Shown here piece by piece: positions 25,213 to 36,430 of a stretch of 64,000 bases of DNA (positions are counted from its first letter, which is position 1; each line of letters starts with the position of its first letter). The position numbers and the translations under genes are program-made. The stretch spans positions 496,001 through 560,000 of the forward strand of contig NC_089431.1 of NCBI RefSeq assembly GCF_026210795.1, in the 5' to 3' direction. A model generated the notes under the pieces. It saw nothing but the letters and a program-made list of their open reading frames with translations. It searched no databases and was not told the DNA's origin. The DNA is from Rhizophagus irregularis (taxonomy: Eukaryota > Glomeromycota > Glomeromycetes > Glomerales > Glomeraceae).

Positions 25213-26667
25213 TTAAATAAATCCTAGGTACAGTACATTCGACGGTAAATTAGTGTGTCTTTAATAGCATTACAATCCTTTAGAATTATGAGAACGAATG
25301 GATAATTATTTTAGAATTCAAAACTAAATTATTGATGTGAAGAGAAAAAAAGAATTTAAGATACCCCAAAATAAAAATGACAGAGTTAAAGATTGACATT
25401 ATATTATTTAGAATCCCATATAGGGTTTTTACATTTCTCATGTGATTAACAATTTTAACAATTAGGATCATATAATTTCACTCTGATAATTTTGATTTTA
25501 AGGAAAAGAATTTTTGGAACAAACACATTTCATTGATTTAATTTTCTTAAATATTATTATTTTTAAATTTAATAATGAAACATTATTATATTCTGCAGTT
25601 ATTTACTGTTGTTAATATTCGTTAACGGGGCTAACGATCGAAGTAGTGCGTAGCTTTCTTCAAGTACTTACTATCAGATATATTATTAAATGGTGAAAAT
25701 GGTTATCTTACAAATTATGTACTCCGCAGAAGAATAAATGTTGTCATTAATAACTCACATTATAAATTTCTGAATTTTACTATGTTTATTTAAACTTTGA
25801 ACGAACAAAGATTACTAAAATTTGAAATATTGATATAACAAATACAAATAAGCCGCAACAATATCTTTCCATTCATGATTTCCTCCATTCAAATTTTTTT
25901 GCGGTTAAATTTAAAAATATGTAAAGTTAATTTCTTTCTTATAATCGATTCAATATAATTATTTATTTTATGTTTCTTATTTTTAAATTGATGTATTAAA
26001 CGAAAAAATCTCTTTCTTTGTATGGCCACCTTAATAAATTGTTTATTTGTTTTTCAAATTTTCAGACTATTATTTTTTTTTTTTCGTGAAATAGCAATGG
26101 CAATTGTATCCGCAATAATCTGGTGATTTATATTTTATTAATTATTTTATTTCTTCTAAATTAAAGTTTAAAATAATTATAAACCCATTACATATTACAA
26201 TTGAAAGTGTATCGTCAACAAAAAGCTACTTTTATGATTATAAATATTGGTACACTTGATAATTTTTTAATATGAAATATATATATATCATCTACTAATA
26301 ACTTTTATATAATACCAGCTACCATATATACTTCAATTTGTAAAATGTATAATTTTAGGTAATGCTGACAAAATTGTTGAATCTGATTGGTAGATTATAT
26401 AGGAAAGATGTCATGTATAGACACCTATGTATGTAGTGTATAGTGATGTGCACTATACGATTGTTATGTGTATATATAAATGTATCCAGTGGCGCAGCAT
26501 ATGTTTCACCAGACACCAGTTGAACAGGCAAAAATTGTAGCACAGGGCCAGCATTACGGCATTATGCACGAACGCGTGAAAGTAAACAGTGGTGACAAAT
26601 AAGGATTTTACCTACTCAAAAAAAAATATAAACAGTGCTGATTGTAATGATTTAGATTTACCGTAGT

Positions 26668-26858
26668 AACACCACCAATTTTATAATTAAAATTTTACCC
26701 CACGTGACCGGTGACAGTTAAGGGGTTGTGAAAAAAATAATTTTGGAAGGCAAAAAAAAAACTGTCCCTCAGATAAATATAAACAGTGAAAACGCAGTGG
26801 GGTGTGATGCCGGTGATGAATATTATTAGGTCACGTGGGGTAAAAATTTGGTGGTAAT
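26668..26858. repeat. Inverted repeat inside the 4.1-kb element
   Basis: ACCACCAATTTT..TTTTACCCCACGTGACC at ~26671-26708 is matched inverted by GGTCACGTGGGGTAAAAATTT.GGTGGTAATACC at ~26828-26858, a potential ~190-bp foldback. CCTAGGGGTTA just beyond it recurs inverted at ~30090, and TTAATTTATCTAACCCC occurs at both ~27484 and ~30081, hinting at nested insertions. Confidence 0.55.
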
Positions 26859-27966
26859 ACCTAGGGGTTACAATATGTAAATTACTATGAGTTAATAGTA
26901 AAATGCAACGGTACCCCATGTTTAAAGTGAAAGATCTACCAATAATCAATATAATCTATGAAAAAAAATGATAAATTGGTAATGACGAAATGTGAAACTA
27001 CACGAAAATATTTTTTTTTTTCAAAATATTCTGTTTATATTTTTTAAAATTTTGGATCGGCTGTTTGAAATACCTCAAAAACATATAAAATTTTATTACA
27101 CACTTAAAAATAATACATAATAAAAGAAGAAAAGGCTATTTTAAAACGTTTTACATAAAAATATTTAGTATATACTTATTGAAATCTCGAAAAAAAAAGG
27201 ATGTAATTTTAACTTTCTTTATAAAAGAGCAAAAAACATATAAAATTAAGAACAAAGCAACCAGTGGTCTAATTTTAATAAAAAAACTTCGCCTATATAG
27301 AGCTAGCATATATAACCTTGACTTCTGAGATCGGCTGCTTTTCTATGCGTACGCATCAAAAAAATAAAAAAAAGTAAAAAATTTGCGCAATTTTATAGTA
27401 GATTTCGATTGTGTAACCAATTTATGGTGGCGACAGTTCTGGTTATTATTGATCAGTCTGTGTAACCTAAAGTTGTCTCCCGTTAATTTATCTAACCCCT
27501 TTATTTTTATTTTTATTTTTAAAACCACGTGAACTAGATTACAGAAAGATAGACAAGAACAAAAGATAAAACAAAAGTCAAACGCTATCTGATACTAAGC
27601 TATAATCAAACCGCCCGAGGACAGCGCCACTCTGGTACTTTTAACGAATCTGGAGGAGTCCCTAACATGACATCACATCCCAAATAACCAAAGTAAAGGC
27701 AATCTGAACTAAGGAGAGAAGTAAAGATCCGTATTTTCTTTTGGTCATAAAAGACCGCCACCTGTCAATACTGTCATAGGTGGAGTGGTTCACACTATTC
27801 TAATTGTTGTACGTTGTTATAAATTGTGTACGTGGGGTTACCCAAAAAAAAGATGTAATAAAATACAAGTCAAAAAAAGATAAAAAGTAGCTAAAATCGA
27901 TGTAAATCTATAACTATCAGCGCGCTACCAAAAAAAAAGAAAGCTGATAGGTGTATCCTAAAGGAG
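26859..27966. other. Non-coding left part of the 4.1-kb element
   Basis: AT-rich and poly-A-rich. Minus-strand open frames of up to 84 codons here start at non-ATG codons and overlap the foldback, so they were not called. Confidence 0.45.
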
Positions 27967-29313
27967 TTAGAGCGAAGGGAAGACTTTCGAGTCTTTCGGA
28001 GACTGCGAAATATCCAGTCTCAATTTCTTGATGTGAATTTCATCCGTAATCAAGATAGGAGGACGTTTGTGTGGCCTGAGTTCGAGTTGTTTTGTGTCGT
28101 CGGATGTATATCCTTTATAATGATAATGAGGTGCATTATCGTCCATGACTGAAAAATAGTCGATTTGGAAAGAACCTAATTCCTGTTCTAATTGAAGTAA
28201 TTGTTTATTAGATTTATAAACATTTTTTCTTTGTTTAATTCTGTTTTCAAGGACGGCACGACGCTCAATCAGAGGCGTGATTTTCTTGTGATAATGATCT
28301 TGAAAATTAGTGAGATCTTTCGTCATATCTTCATGAAATTCTATACGGTTGGAGGAGGTACCCCAGAGCTTAGCTCTGGCAGAGAGTTCTTTTTCATGGG
28401 CAAGACGTGCAATTTCACTTGCTTCTCGGTCTTTTTCTTGTTGTAAAGCTAGTTCATGAGCTTCTTTACGTTTTTTAATACCGTTTAACCAATACACACT
28501 ACCTGGTGTGTATTGTTAACCTTTAAGTTTTGCCTGTCTTTTAGAAATGTAAACAGGTTCATCAGTTACATAAGGGAAGAGGTCGTTAGGAATCCAAATG
28601 CCCAGCTTGTCATGCCAAATGTTCTCGTCTTTAACGAGAGCGGGTTGTAAGGTATTGGCAGGCGAGCTAATATTTGATGTTCTAATCGAATCATTCCCTG
28701 GACGGGGTTGAAGGGGTGGGTCAAGTTTGATTACGGTAGCAAATGCACCTTGAGTCTTAATGGGATCTGGAGGTATATAAAAATTGTAATATTCCTCATC
28801 TCTGAGTACTTCTTTCTTGTGATATTTCAAATGTTGTATAGGTTTGTTGATATGTTGTGAAGGTAGAAATAAAAATCGATGTTGAGTGGCACGGTGAAGT
28901 TTTTCTTCAAGACTATCCACACGTTTCTGTAATTTCTTCTTGTTATTACTACGATTGTAGAAAACAGATCTACATGCCCGCTGAAAGCGGGCTTTTTGTT
29001 TTTTACTCCTTTTACTACTATCGGAGTGGTGTGAGCAGAAATTATCCAATCGTTTACGGTACATACGACGGTCCCTGTATTTGTAAAAAGATTCGTATCC
29101 GTTTGCTAAATATGAGACGTCATAGGAAATTCCTAGACGATTTGAGTGAATGTGTTTTATGACATTATAATGCCATCGGTGATAAGTATAGTTTGCATGA
29201 AACCGTTTGTTATTAATGGTATTATTATTTTGAACCAGGGTGTGTTTCTTGATATTATGAAAAATATCTAAATTTTTTTGATGAGAAACACAGGCACGTC
29301 TATTGTGAGACAT
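27967..29313 (-). pseudogene. Unknown protein frame with one in-frame stop (element-encoded)
   Basis: From ATG 29313 a frame runs to 27967 (449 codons) broken by a single TAA at 28516-28518; the frame is the same on both sides. The first part is strongly basic and His-rich (SKRSKKQKARFQRACRS region), then coiled-coil-like (KKKLQKRVDSLEEKLHRA). A Pro-rich stretch and the IWHDKLGIWIPNDLFPYV segment follow. After the stop comes a Lys/Glu-rich coiled coil (KRKEAHELALQQEKDREA), then an acidic/aromatic tail. No family recognised. The stop may be a pseudogene lesion, a read-through site or lie in an unseen intron; a perfect 10-bp hairpin sits next to it. The basic N-terminus suggests nucleic-acid binding (inference). 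Confidence 0.55.
28490..28515. repeat. Perfect hairpin immediately after the in-frame stop
   Basis: CAATACACAC and GTGTGTATTG form a 10-bp perfect stem around a 6-nt loop, directly 3' of the TAA that interrupts the element's long minus-strand frame. Confidence 0.8.
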
Positions 29314-29996
29314 GATGAAAGGGGAGGGGACACTACACAACTGTGTGTGTTCAGTTCCAAAATTATAAATAGTGGAAAATTACATGGTATAAAAATACCG
29401 AAATAAAAATGATAACGTTTATAAGAGAAATTAAAGAAAGTTTTTGTGCGGGAATTTCTTTGTGTGATACTGTCAGCACGTGATTTGATAATGAAATATC
29501 TATCGAGTAATTTGGAACGAATAAGATTAAAATATCTTTTTTGAATAGAGCGTGGGATGACTTTTTGATGAGAAAAAAAATGTTGTAACATCTTACTAAT
29601 CTGATATTTCAGATTAGGAAAGCTACAGGTGGAAGAGTAGCTAATAGGGATTGATTTCATGTGATAATCATTTGTGTGTATTTTAAGATGAATATCATTG
29701 GTGTTTGCTGAAGAATCAGCTAACTCAAAAAAGAAACTTTTTGATCTTCTGATTTCGTAAATCTTGTTACATCCAGCCCGATTGGGTCTAGTCACGTGAA
29801 ATTTATTGAATGAGACGTCGAAAGAGAATTTTCCCAAAGGAATAAGTTTATTAAAAGTAAAAACCATATTTTTCAATATGTTTTGAAATATGAAGTAAAA
29901 TATTGTAAAAACTTCTTTCAGAGGTCGGGTGATAAGGAGAAGAACCTTTCCATAAGAGGCCACCCAGTGGTCCTCTGTCTTCTCGAGCGTTAACAA
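29314..29996 (-). other. Open region upstream of the element protein frame; doubtful coding
   Basis: A 242-codon minus-strand open frame (29996-29268) begins at TTG, overlaps the next frame out of phase and has no family resemblance. Its higher GC and the stretch FNKFHVTRPNRAGCNKIYE look somewhat protein-like. It could be a spliced 5' part of the downstream gene or chance. Confidence 0.3.
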
Positions 29997-30529
29997 ACGT
30001 AAAAAATGTGTAAATAAAAAAAAAACAGTAATTAACTGCGGATTTCTATGTAAAAAATGGAAAGGGGGAAAGAGTTCTTAATTTATCTAACCCCTAGGTA
30101 ATACTGGGGAAGATGATGATTTAGAGGTATGTCACGTGATGGATAAATTTGCCGGTGTAACAGTTACTGCGGCTGCGCCTTATCATTTGTATTTATGTGT
30201 TTGGTCTCTTATTTCTTTCATACGTACGTACGTTTTGATTTAATTAGTATCATTTATTTGCCATGTATGTACATACAGTACACTCAGTGCAACCATACGT
30301 AGGGTACGAATCACGTATGGTACGACGGAAACATGTCATGTATAGAGGCCTATGTATGTCTGTATAGTGATCAACGTACGGTATGTATGGGGTGATGTAT
30401 ACCGGACGTTGCCATACATTGACCACTATACGTACATACATAGCTCACCATACGCTACATGTTTTCTATATAATCCCATACGTACATAGCTAAAGATCAC
30501 CATACACTACACACAAGGGTCTCTATACA
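29997..30529. other. Right end of the 4.1-kb element, rich in CATACGTA palindromes
   Basis: About 30220-30510 is packed with CGTACGTA, CATACGTA and TATGTATGTA words in both orientations, including a near copy (30331-30372) of the left-end sequence at 26400-26446. These look like transposase-binding subterminal repeats. No gene. Confidence 0.55.
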
Positions 30530-30606
30530 CTGATTGGTATGGATTGTAGCCTCAGGAAGTGCATGATGGCATGATGCATGTGCATATTTTTGTATACATT
30601 TAGCTC

Positions 30607-30615
30607 TATAAATTA
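30607..30615 (+). promoter_or_regulatory. Putative TATA box of K3
   Basis: TATAAATTA lies 180 bp before the K3 ATG, inside an upstream block (GTATACATTTAGCTCTATAAA) conserved in all four kinase copies. Confidence 0.5.
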
Positions 30616-30786
30616 ACTTTACGTCTTTACGTTCACTAAATTTGTTCTAATAATTTCATTTATTATAAAGTAAATAACAGTACTCCGCATATAACTAAAA
30701 TTACTGTAATTAACACATTTATTTCGTAATTTACAAGTATAGAATCGTTAAAAAAGATATTCAAAAAAAAGTCAAGAAATACTAAT

Positions 30787-32554
30787 ATGGAAATTTTGAA
30801 TAAAACATCTAAAGAAAAGCCAAGAAATTTATGGAAACAAGTTGATTGGGATAAATATCAGGTAAACGCAATTTCACTTTATAATTTAAATATTATGATT
30901 TAAATAATAAATAAAATATATTTTAATTATTTATTTAGACTCATGTTACTGTTTCTTCTATTAATTCTGCCACTAAATCAGAAGAGATTGATGATAGTGT
31001 AATTTATATGGACGATATAGAAAAAAGAAAAGAAGTATATGGTATATGTGGAGAATGTAACGAACCTGGCACAGGACATTATTGGTGTCAACCTTGTAAT
31101 GCAAAAAGATTTGAAGAAAATTTTAAAAATTGGACTAGTGGAAATAAAGATATTGATGAATTAATACAACATTCACAACTTAATGCTGTAATATATACAA
31201 AATGTCTTGAATGGATACCTTTTGAAAAATTTCAAAATGTCACTTATATTACCAGAGGAGGCTTTGGTAAAATTTATTCAGCCGAATGGCCTGAAGGATT
31301 TATTCTTAACTGGGATATTGAAAATAAAATATGGAATCGATACACAGACAGAAAAGTTGCATTAAAAAGCTTGGATAATTCTTCTGAAATTAGTAAAGAT
31401 TTTTTAAATGAGGTAACTGAATAAAAAAATTAATTTATCATGTTATATTTAAATCGACATCATTATAATTTTTATTAAATTTTGTTTTTTTAATTTTAAT
31501 TATTAGATCAAATCTTATCTTCAGATTTATATTCGGGATGTTATTTACTGCTATGGAATAACTCAAGATTCAAATACCAAAGATTATATGATGGTTTTAC
31601 ATTATTGTGAAAATGGAAATTTAAGAAATTACTATCTTAATTCTAATGATGATACGAAACTTTATGATTTATCAAGAATTGCAAATGGACTGTTAGATAT
31701 CCATAATGCTGAAAAATTCCATAAAGACTTACATTCAGGTAATATATTGGAAGGTGGGACTATGTATATAAATGATTTAGGAATGTGTCAACCAGCAAAT
31801 AAACAAATAGTTAAAGAAGAAGGAATTTATGGAGTATTACCATATATGGCACCAGAAGTTTTACGTGGATATCAATATACAAAAGCAGCTGATATTTATT
31901 CATTTGGAATAATTATGAATGAGTTCCTTTCTGAAGAAATTCCTTTTAATGATATTCCTCATGATCATATTTTAACTATTGCAATATGTAAAGGACTTAG
32001 ACCTAAAATTTCTGAACATATTCCAAAATTTCTTGTAGATTTAATTATGAAATGTTGGGATGCTAAAGCAGAAAATAGACCAACTGCTAATGAATTGTAT
32101 CAAATGTTAAAGAAATGTAATGAAACAAACAAGTATTATTCTCAAATGAGGAAATATGGTGATAAAATTAGAGAAAAAAAATTGGAAAACAAATTAAATG
32201 AAAATAAGTCTGAAAGTATTAAAACTCATCCTCAAGCAATCTATACCAGTAGACTTTTAAGTTTTAAAAATCTTTCAGAACCTGTAAATTCATCAGATTT
32301 AACATCTTTACAAATTAATTCAGGTAAATTTTCAATTTAATTAGTTATGAAAAAATCTTATTCAAGTTTTAATAAAATCAACTTTTTTTTAATAATAGAT
32401 GATGCCCCATCAGTATCAACAAATCTAAGTAAGTATAACCATTAATACTTTTTTTATTATAAATTTATATTTTTATTTTTAATAATAACATTATTTTATT
32501 GTTTATTTTAAAGTTTCAGAATGTTTTGGTTGTAAAATTCAGCGAATCAGGTAA
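30787..32554 (+). CDS. Protein kinase K3 (TKL-like, four-cysteine N-terminus)
   Basis: Exons 30787-30861, 30939-31412, 31507-32323, 32399-32428 and 32514-32554 give 478 aa. Cys62/65/75/78 form a C-x2-C..C-x2-C zinc-ribbon-like module, followed by NWTSGNKDIDELIQ. Kinase: glycine loop RGGFGK (~131-136), Lys168 in VALKSL, HKDLHSGN (Asp257, Asn262), DLG (273-275) and MAPE; all catalytic residues present. Between glycine loop and Lys is the ~25-aa family insert with WDIENK. A Ser/Lys-rich tail follows. The last exon reads FGCKIQRIR then stops: its frame differs from K4/K6 and the sixth-exon acceptor seen in those genes (ATAG) is ATAT here, so the DLNEINQEEEI ending is lost. Substrates unknown; cytosolic signalling role inferred. 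Confidence 0.85.
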
Positions 32555-33175
32555 AATAATTTATTTGGAGTGATTTATTATTTTATTAATAGCTTCCCGT
32601 TCAATTTGTCTAATTTTATTTAATTATTACTAATAATATATCTCAATGAAATTAATCAGGAAGATAATTTGAATGATGAGTTTTAAATTATAGTTGGCTT
32701 TTTCAAGAATAGTCAGAATATTATTTAAAAAGATAATATTTAAAAATTTTTATTTAACTTAGTTCATATTTTTATTTACTTTTTTATATCTTGGTGGAAA
32801 TTTTTATGGTGAATGTCATTTTGATATCATGTTAAAAAATATAATAAAAAATTCTTAGGTTAGCTTGTCTATTAATCATTAAGAAAGCTTAAAATTGATT
32901 CTTTATTAGTTATTTATTTTTATATTTATTATTAGCCTTTTTTTTTTATCTAAATAAGTTTTTAAATAAAAATTTTTTTTTTATTTTAAAGTTATTTAAT
33001 ATTTTAATTGATCAATCTAAAATTATTTTTGAAGTGAGTTAAAAAAAAATCATATATTTTCTTTCATGAAATAAGAAACTGCAATCGTATCTGCAGCAGT
33101 AATTTCTCCAGAAAAATATTAATATAGTTCCTTTTATTTCTTTCCATTTTCCAATACAATAACACCAGGAAGTTT
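32555..33175. other. 3' flank of K3, shared with the other units
   Basis: AT-rich; about 32713-32780 closely resembles the K6 3' flank (55728-55795), more than those of K4/K5. ~32640-32686 is the relic of the missing sixth exon. No gene. Confidence 0.5.
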
Positions 33176-33827
33176 TTGCCATTTAAAATCTGCAGAGAAT
33201 TCTACGTGGAACCATCATGGAAATTCCAAGTGGAACCAATATTTTCCGAATATCCTGTGACGAAACATGTGGAATGGATTCACAGAGTTCAAGGTCGTCA
33301 AACGTGGATTTGATATCGGGTGATTTGCAAAATATTAAAAAATATTTAAATTATATTAATTATATTTATTTTTACTCACCTTAGGAACCCTTGACTTATA
33401 CTATTAATATGCCAATCTCACGATCTAATTACTGTACTATTTAATTTTTTTTAATAATTACCTAGATTATATCTTATATTTATTCTTGAGCCGCAAAAAA
33501 ATATTTATTATATAATAAAAAGGCATGTTCTATATTCTTTATATTTTAATTTATATTAGTATGTTTTTTAACTAGCACTATTATACTGTGTTATCTTGAA
33601 CTCCGCAGTAATATCTGCGGATGAATCCCTTATTCTTCTAAAGAATTCTATGAATTTCCAATGAAATTTACGATATACGAAAATTCAGGAATCCACATAT
33701 TTCTATTATGAAATATGTGGTTTTGTGCGGATACTTGTCCACACAATTTAATGTGTAGAATTCCACGTATTTCCGAACTAACCTACGTGGTTTTTGGTGG
33801 ATCGATCTAGTACCTAAAAATTTCCTG
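33176..33827. mobile_element. ~652-bp TIR element inserted in the K3 3' flank
   Basis: The ends CAGGAAGTTTTT and its inverted relative AAAAATTTCCTG bound a block missing from the K4, K5 and K6 units, where ATACA.. runs straight into the sequence found here at 33828. The interior repeats ACGTGGAA / TTCCACGT and ATCTGCGGA words. Target duplication is unclear (AATAAC/AATAAA at best). No coding frame. Confidence 0.6.
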
Positions 33828-34264
33828 AATAAATTTAATAGAATACATGTTCACAATTTTTATAGGAAATTGACCGAAATTCGACCCAGCTAAGAATTTT
33901 TAAGAGAATAAAATTCGCAATTTTCTTCACACAATTGTTGTGAAAGAAAAAAAATTCTAAATAGTAAATATGATAATTTTGATTCATTAATTCGAGAATA
34001 TTTCATAATATTGTTTCTAAAATTAAATTATAGAAAGGGCGAAATATATATATACGGTTTAATATGATTAGTATTCTAAAAAATAAAAAAGGATCTTAAG
34101 ATGAAATATAATTAATTAATTACCTATTATAATTTAAATTAGATAAAATTCTCATAAAAGTTAAGATGAACAAATCACTATTTTGATGGTAGATTCTTAA
34201 AAGTATATATGATTTTATTTAGATGAATTATTCAAAATAATTAGTATAAATAAAATAAATGCTT
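33828..34264. other. Continuation of K3-unit 3' flank
   Basis: AT-rich; the first ~70 bp (GAAATTGACCGAAATTCGACCC) match the 3' flanks of K4-K6. The rest shows no gene or repeat I can name. Confidence 0.4.
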
Positions 34265-35497
34265 AACCTGTTAATTTGAATAAGAGCGGAAATAAAGAAT
34301 ATAATCCAGATACTGTAAGTATTATATAAGAACGGAAAAGTGCATATTTGCTGATATCAAACTGAAATATATACATTATTAAATATGTTAAATTGCCAAA
34401 CAGATATGATAAAAATATAATTTTACCCATAACTAATAAGATTGCTTTTTCGTGAACATGTCATCCGAATAGAAAAGAAGAATATCCGTTTAATATTAAT
34501 GATACGAGAAAATTTTTGTAACTTGGATGCTTCCCACGATTTAACAAGAGATATCTGTTTTAAAAAAAATAATTGGTTCATCGGATTTTAAAATTTACCG
34601 AGATTCAAGACTTACAAAATTTTCTTACCATTTGAAGAATCAAAATAAGAATGAATGTGTGATTTGCTTTAACTTGTGGTAATAATGCGGAATTAACATC
34701 CTCAATTAATCCACTTGTAATTGAACCAATTGCCGATTCATTTAACGTCCATCCGAGAAGTTTTGCAACTATATAATGAGAATTAGCAAATTAAATATTC
34801 ATTACGTAAACGTATTATATTATATAAATAATGTATTTACAAACGATCAGCCGCGGAATACAAAGCCCAAAAATTCGGTGCCCAGTACGCATGACAAAAC
34901 CTCCTTTTAAAAAGAAATAAACGAGAAAGAACTTGACCCAATTGTCTCATAATAATAAAAGGTCCAAATGAAAGTAAAAATATTATAATGACAGAAACAC
35001 CAAGAAAAAAAAAAATGTCTTAACGAAAACGTTTTTGTGCCTAAATAACATTTTCGATGATTAACAATATGATGATCTCAGTAAAGTTAAAAAGAATAAA
35101 ATATTTATTGTATAAATTAGTACCTTATTGAGATTTCTTGAAAACAATAATGTCTCAATAGAATTACGAAATACGCAGGGACAAGATAAAGAAAAATGTG
35201 TTTAAAATTAATAAGATTATTTTCCTTAAATATTAAATTCACGATATAAAAAAAAATTGACTTAATTTTCCAATACTTGTAATTACTGTCGCACGTTGAA
35301 AATAATTTAAATTATCCACTCTAAGTATTTCTTTGTCGGCTAATGATGCGAATTGTGATAAGATTCATTCGAACCATACGAGAAATGGAGGATAATCTAA
35401 TGTTCATTCACTCATATCTTCATAATACCATTTTGATATTGGTAAGCTATGTGTTAATAGCAATCCAATTCTGATGAACTTCAAAATCTGTTGAACG
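34265..35497 (-). pseudogene. Decayed ALG8-like dolichyl-P-glucose glucosyltransferase
   Basis: Intron-containing fragments in the right order, minus strand. 35497-~35288: RSTDFEVHQNW, SLPISKWYYEDMSE, DYPPFLVWFE. ~35040-34845: [36 protein letters not shown]. ~34770-34632: VAKLLGWTLNESAIG. ~34570-34265: LVSLILNGYSSFLFG, HVHEKAILLVMG, and a YSLFPLLFKLTG end. [19 protein letters not shown] and YSLFPLLF are hallmarks of the Alg6/Alg8 family and favour ALG8, which adds the second glucose to the lipid-linked N-glycan precursor in the ER. Lesions: TGA at 35404-35406, 35365-35367 and 34461-34463, each where Trp is expected; a 1-nt insertion near 35448; a frameshift in the last block; missing middle exons. 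Not functional; introns show it is a DNA-level duplicate. Confidence 0.75.
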
Positions 35498-36430
35498 ACT
35501 TGTAAAGAGAATAAACAAATTAAATTGAAAATCATAAAAGTTCACAATTTAATTTAATTTAGCTTAATAATAACTTAACAAATATACTAAAAATTATCAA
35601 ATCTTTTAACATAGTTATAATTAAAAACATAGGCGTAAAATTATTTCTGTCAGAACTTAAATTGATATACATGCTTGGAATCAATATAAACTTTTTAGGA
35701 CATAAAAATTAATTAGATTTCACAAACCAAAAGTTTTCCAGATTAACATATTTATTTTGATTAACTGAATCATTTAATGTACAAAATAAAAATTTGATAC
35801 ACACCAATTATGCTTAGATTTATTTTTGCAATGTAGCTTTTTTTACAAAAGTTCCAAATAAGCATACTATTAACTAGAGTACTAAGCCTAACCTAACCTA
35901 ATCTCTGCAGAACCAACATTTTATGCAGAATGCGTAAAAATAAAAATTCTCCATACTTTAAAACCAATATAATTAAACTGTCCTTCACCCTCTCTAAATA
36001 CAACTATAAGTACTAAATTCGGTACTCAATATTAATACTTAATTATTAACACTATATAATAAAAGTTTAATTAAATTAAATTGTCTAAAATGAATATTAA
36101 AGAAAAATTAACGACAATAATTATTTTGTTTTTTACCCTACCGAAACAATCAAATTTAGTTTTTTAGATTATTTATCTCCATGATATCCGGAATCCTCTC
36201 CGAATCCTTACTTTTGATCTTTGTAGTTTTATTTAATTCTGAGAAAGGTGCAGTTCTAGATAACCATGTTAGTGCTTCAACTCGACTATGTTCTCCTAGG
36301 ACCAGAAAATATATATATAAGGAGTTTTGCGTATTTTAAACTAAAAAAATCATGAAAATATTTCCTTTTTTAGATAATTTTGGATAATGCCAGTCAGAAT
36401 TTTATTTCCTATTATAGTAACTGACTGATA
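35498..36430. other. AT-rich spacer between two pseudogenes
   Basis: Nothing recognisable as coding. Short words such as CCTAACCTAACCTAAT near 35890 appear, too few to call telomere-like repeats. Confidence 0.4.

Larger units (their letters stand above)
26393..30529. mobile_element. 4.1-kb insertion with 10-bp target duplication, carrying an unknown protein frame
   Basis: CTGATTGGTA occurs at 26383-26392 and again at 30530-30539. In the K4, K5 and K6 units the matching site has one copy running straight into TGGATTGTAGCC, so 26393-30529 plus one repeat is a clean insertion. The right end read inward (TGTATAGAGACC..) matches inverted sequence at about 26412-26450, and further copies of ATTATATAG..AACATGT and TATGTATGT words lie near both ends: complex subterminal inverted and direct repeats. 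The interior has visibly higher GC than the surroundings. No known transposase was recognised. Confidence 0.82.

Noticed and set aside
28201-29162. Plus-strand frames of 81 and 101 codons
   Set aside because: Antisense shadows of the element's longer minus-strand frame.
29268-29996. 242-codon minus-strand frame as a separate gene
   Set aside because: It starts at TTG, overlaps the next frame out of phase and resembles nothing known; kept only as a doubtful region.
35885-35905. CCTAACCTAACCTAAT resembling telomere repeats
   Set aside because: Only two to three units, imperfect and internal.
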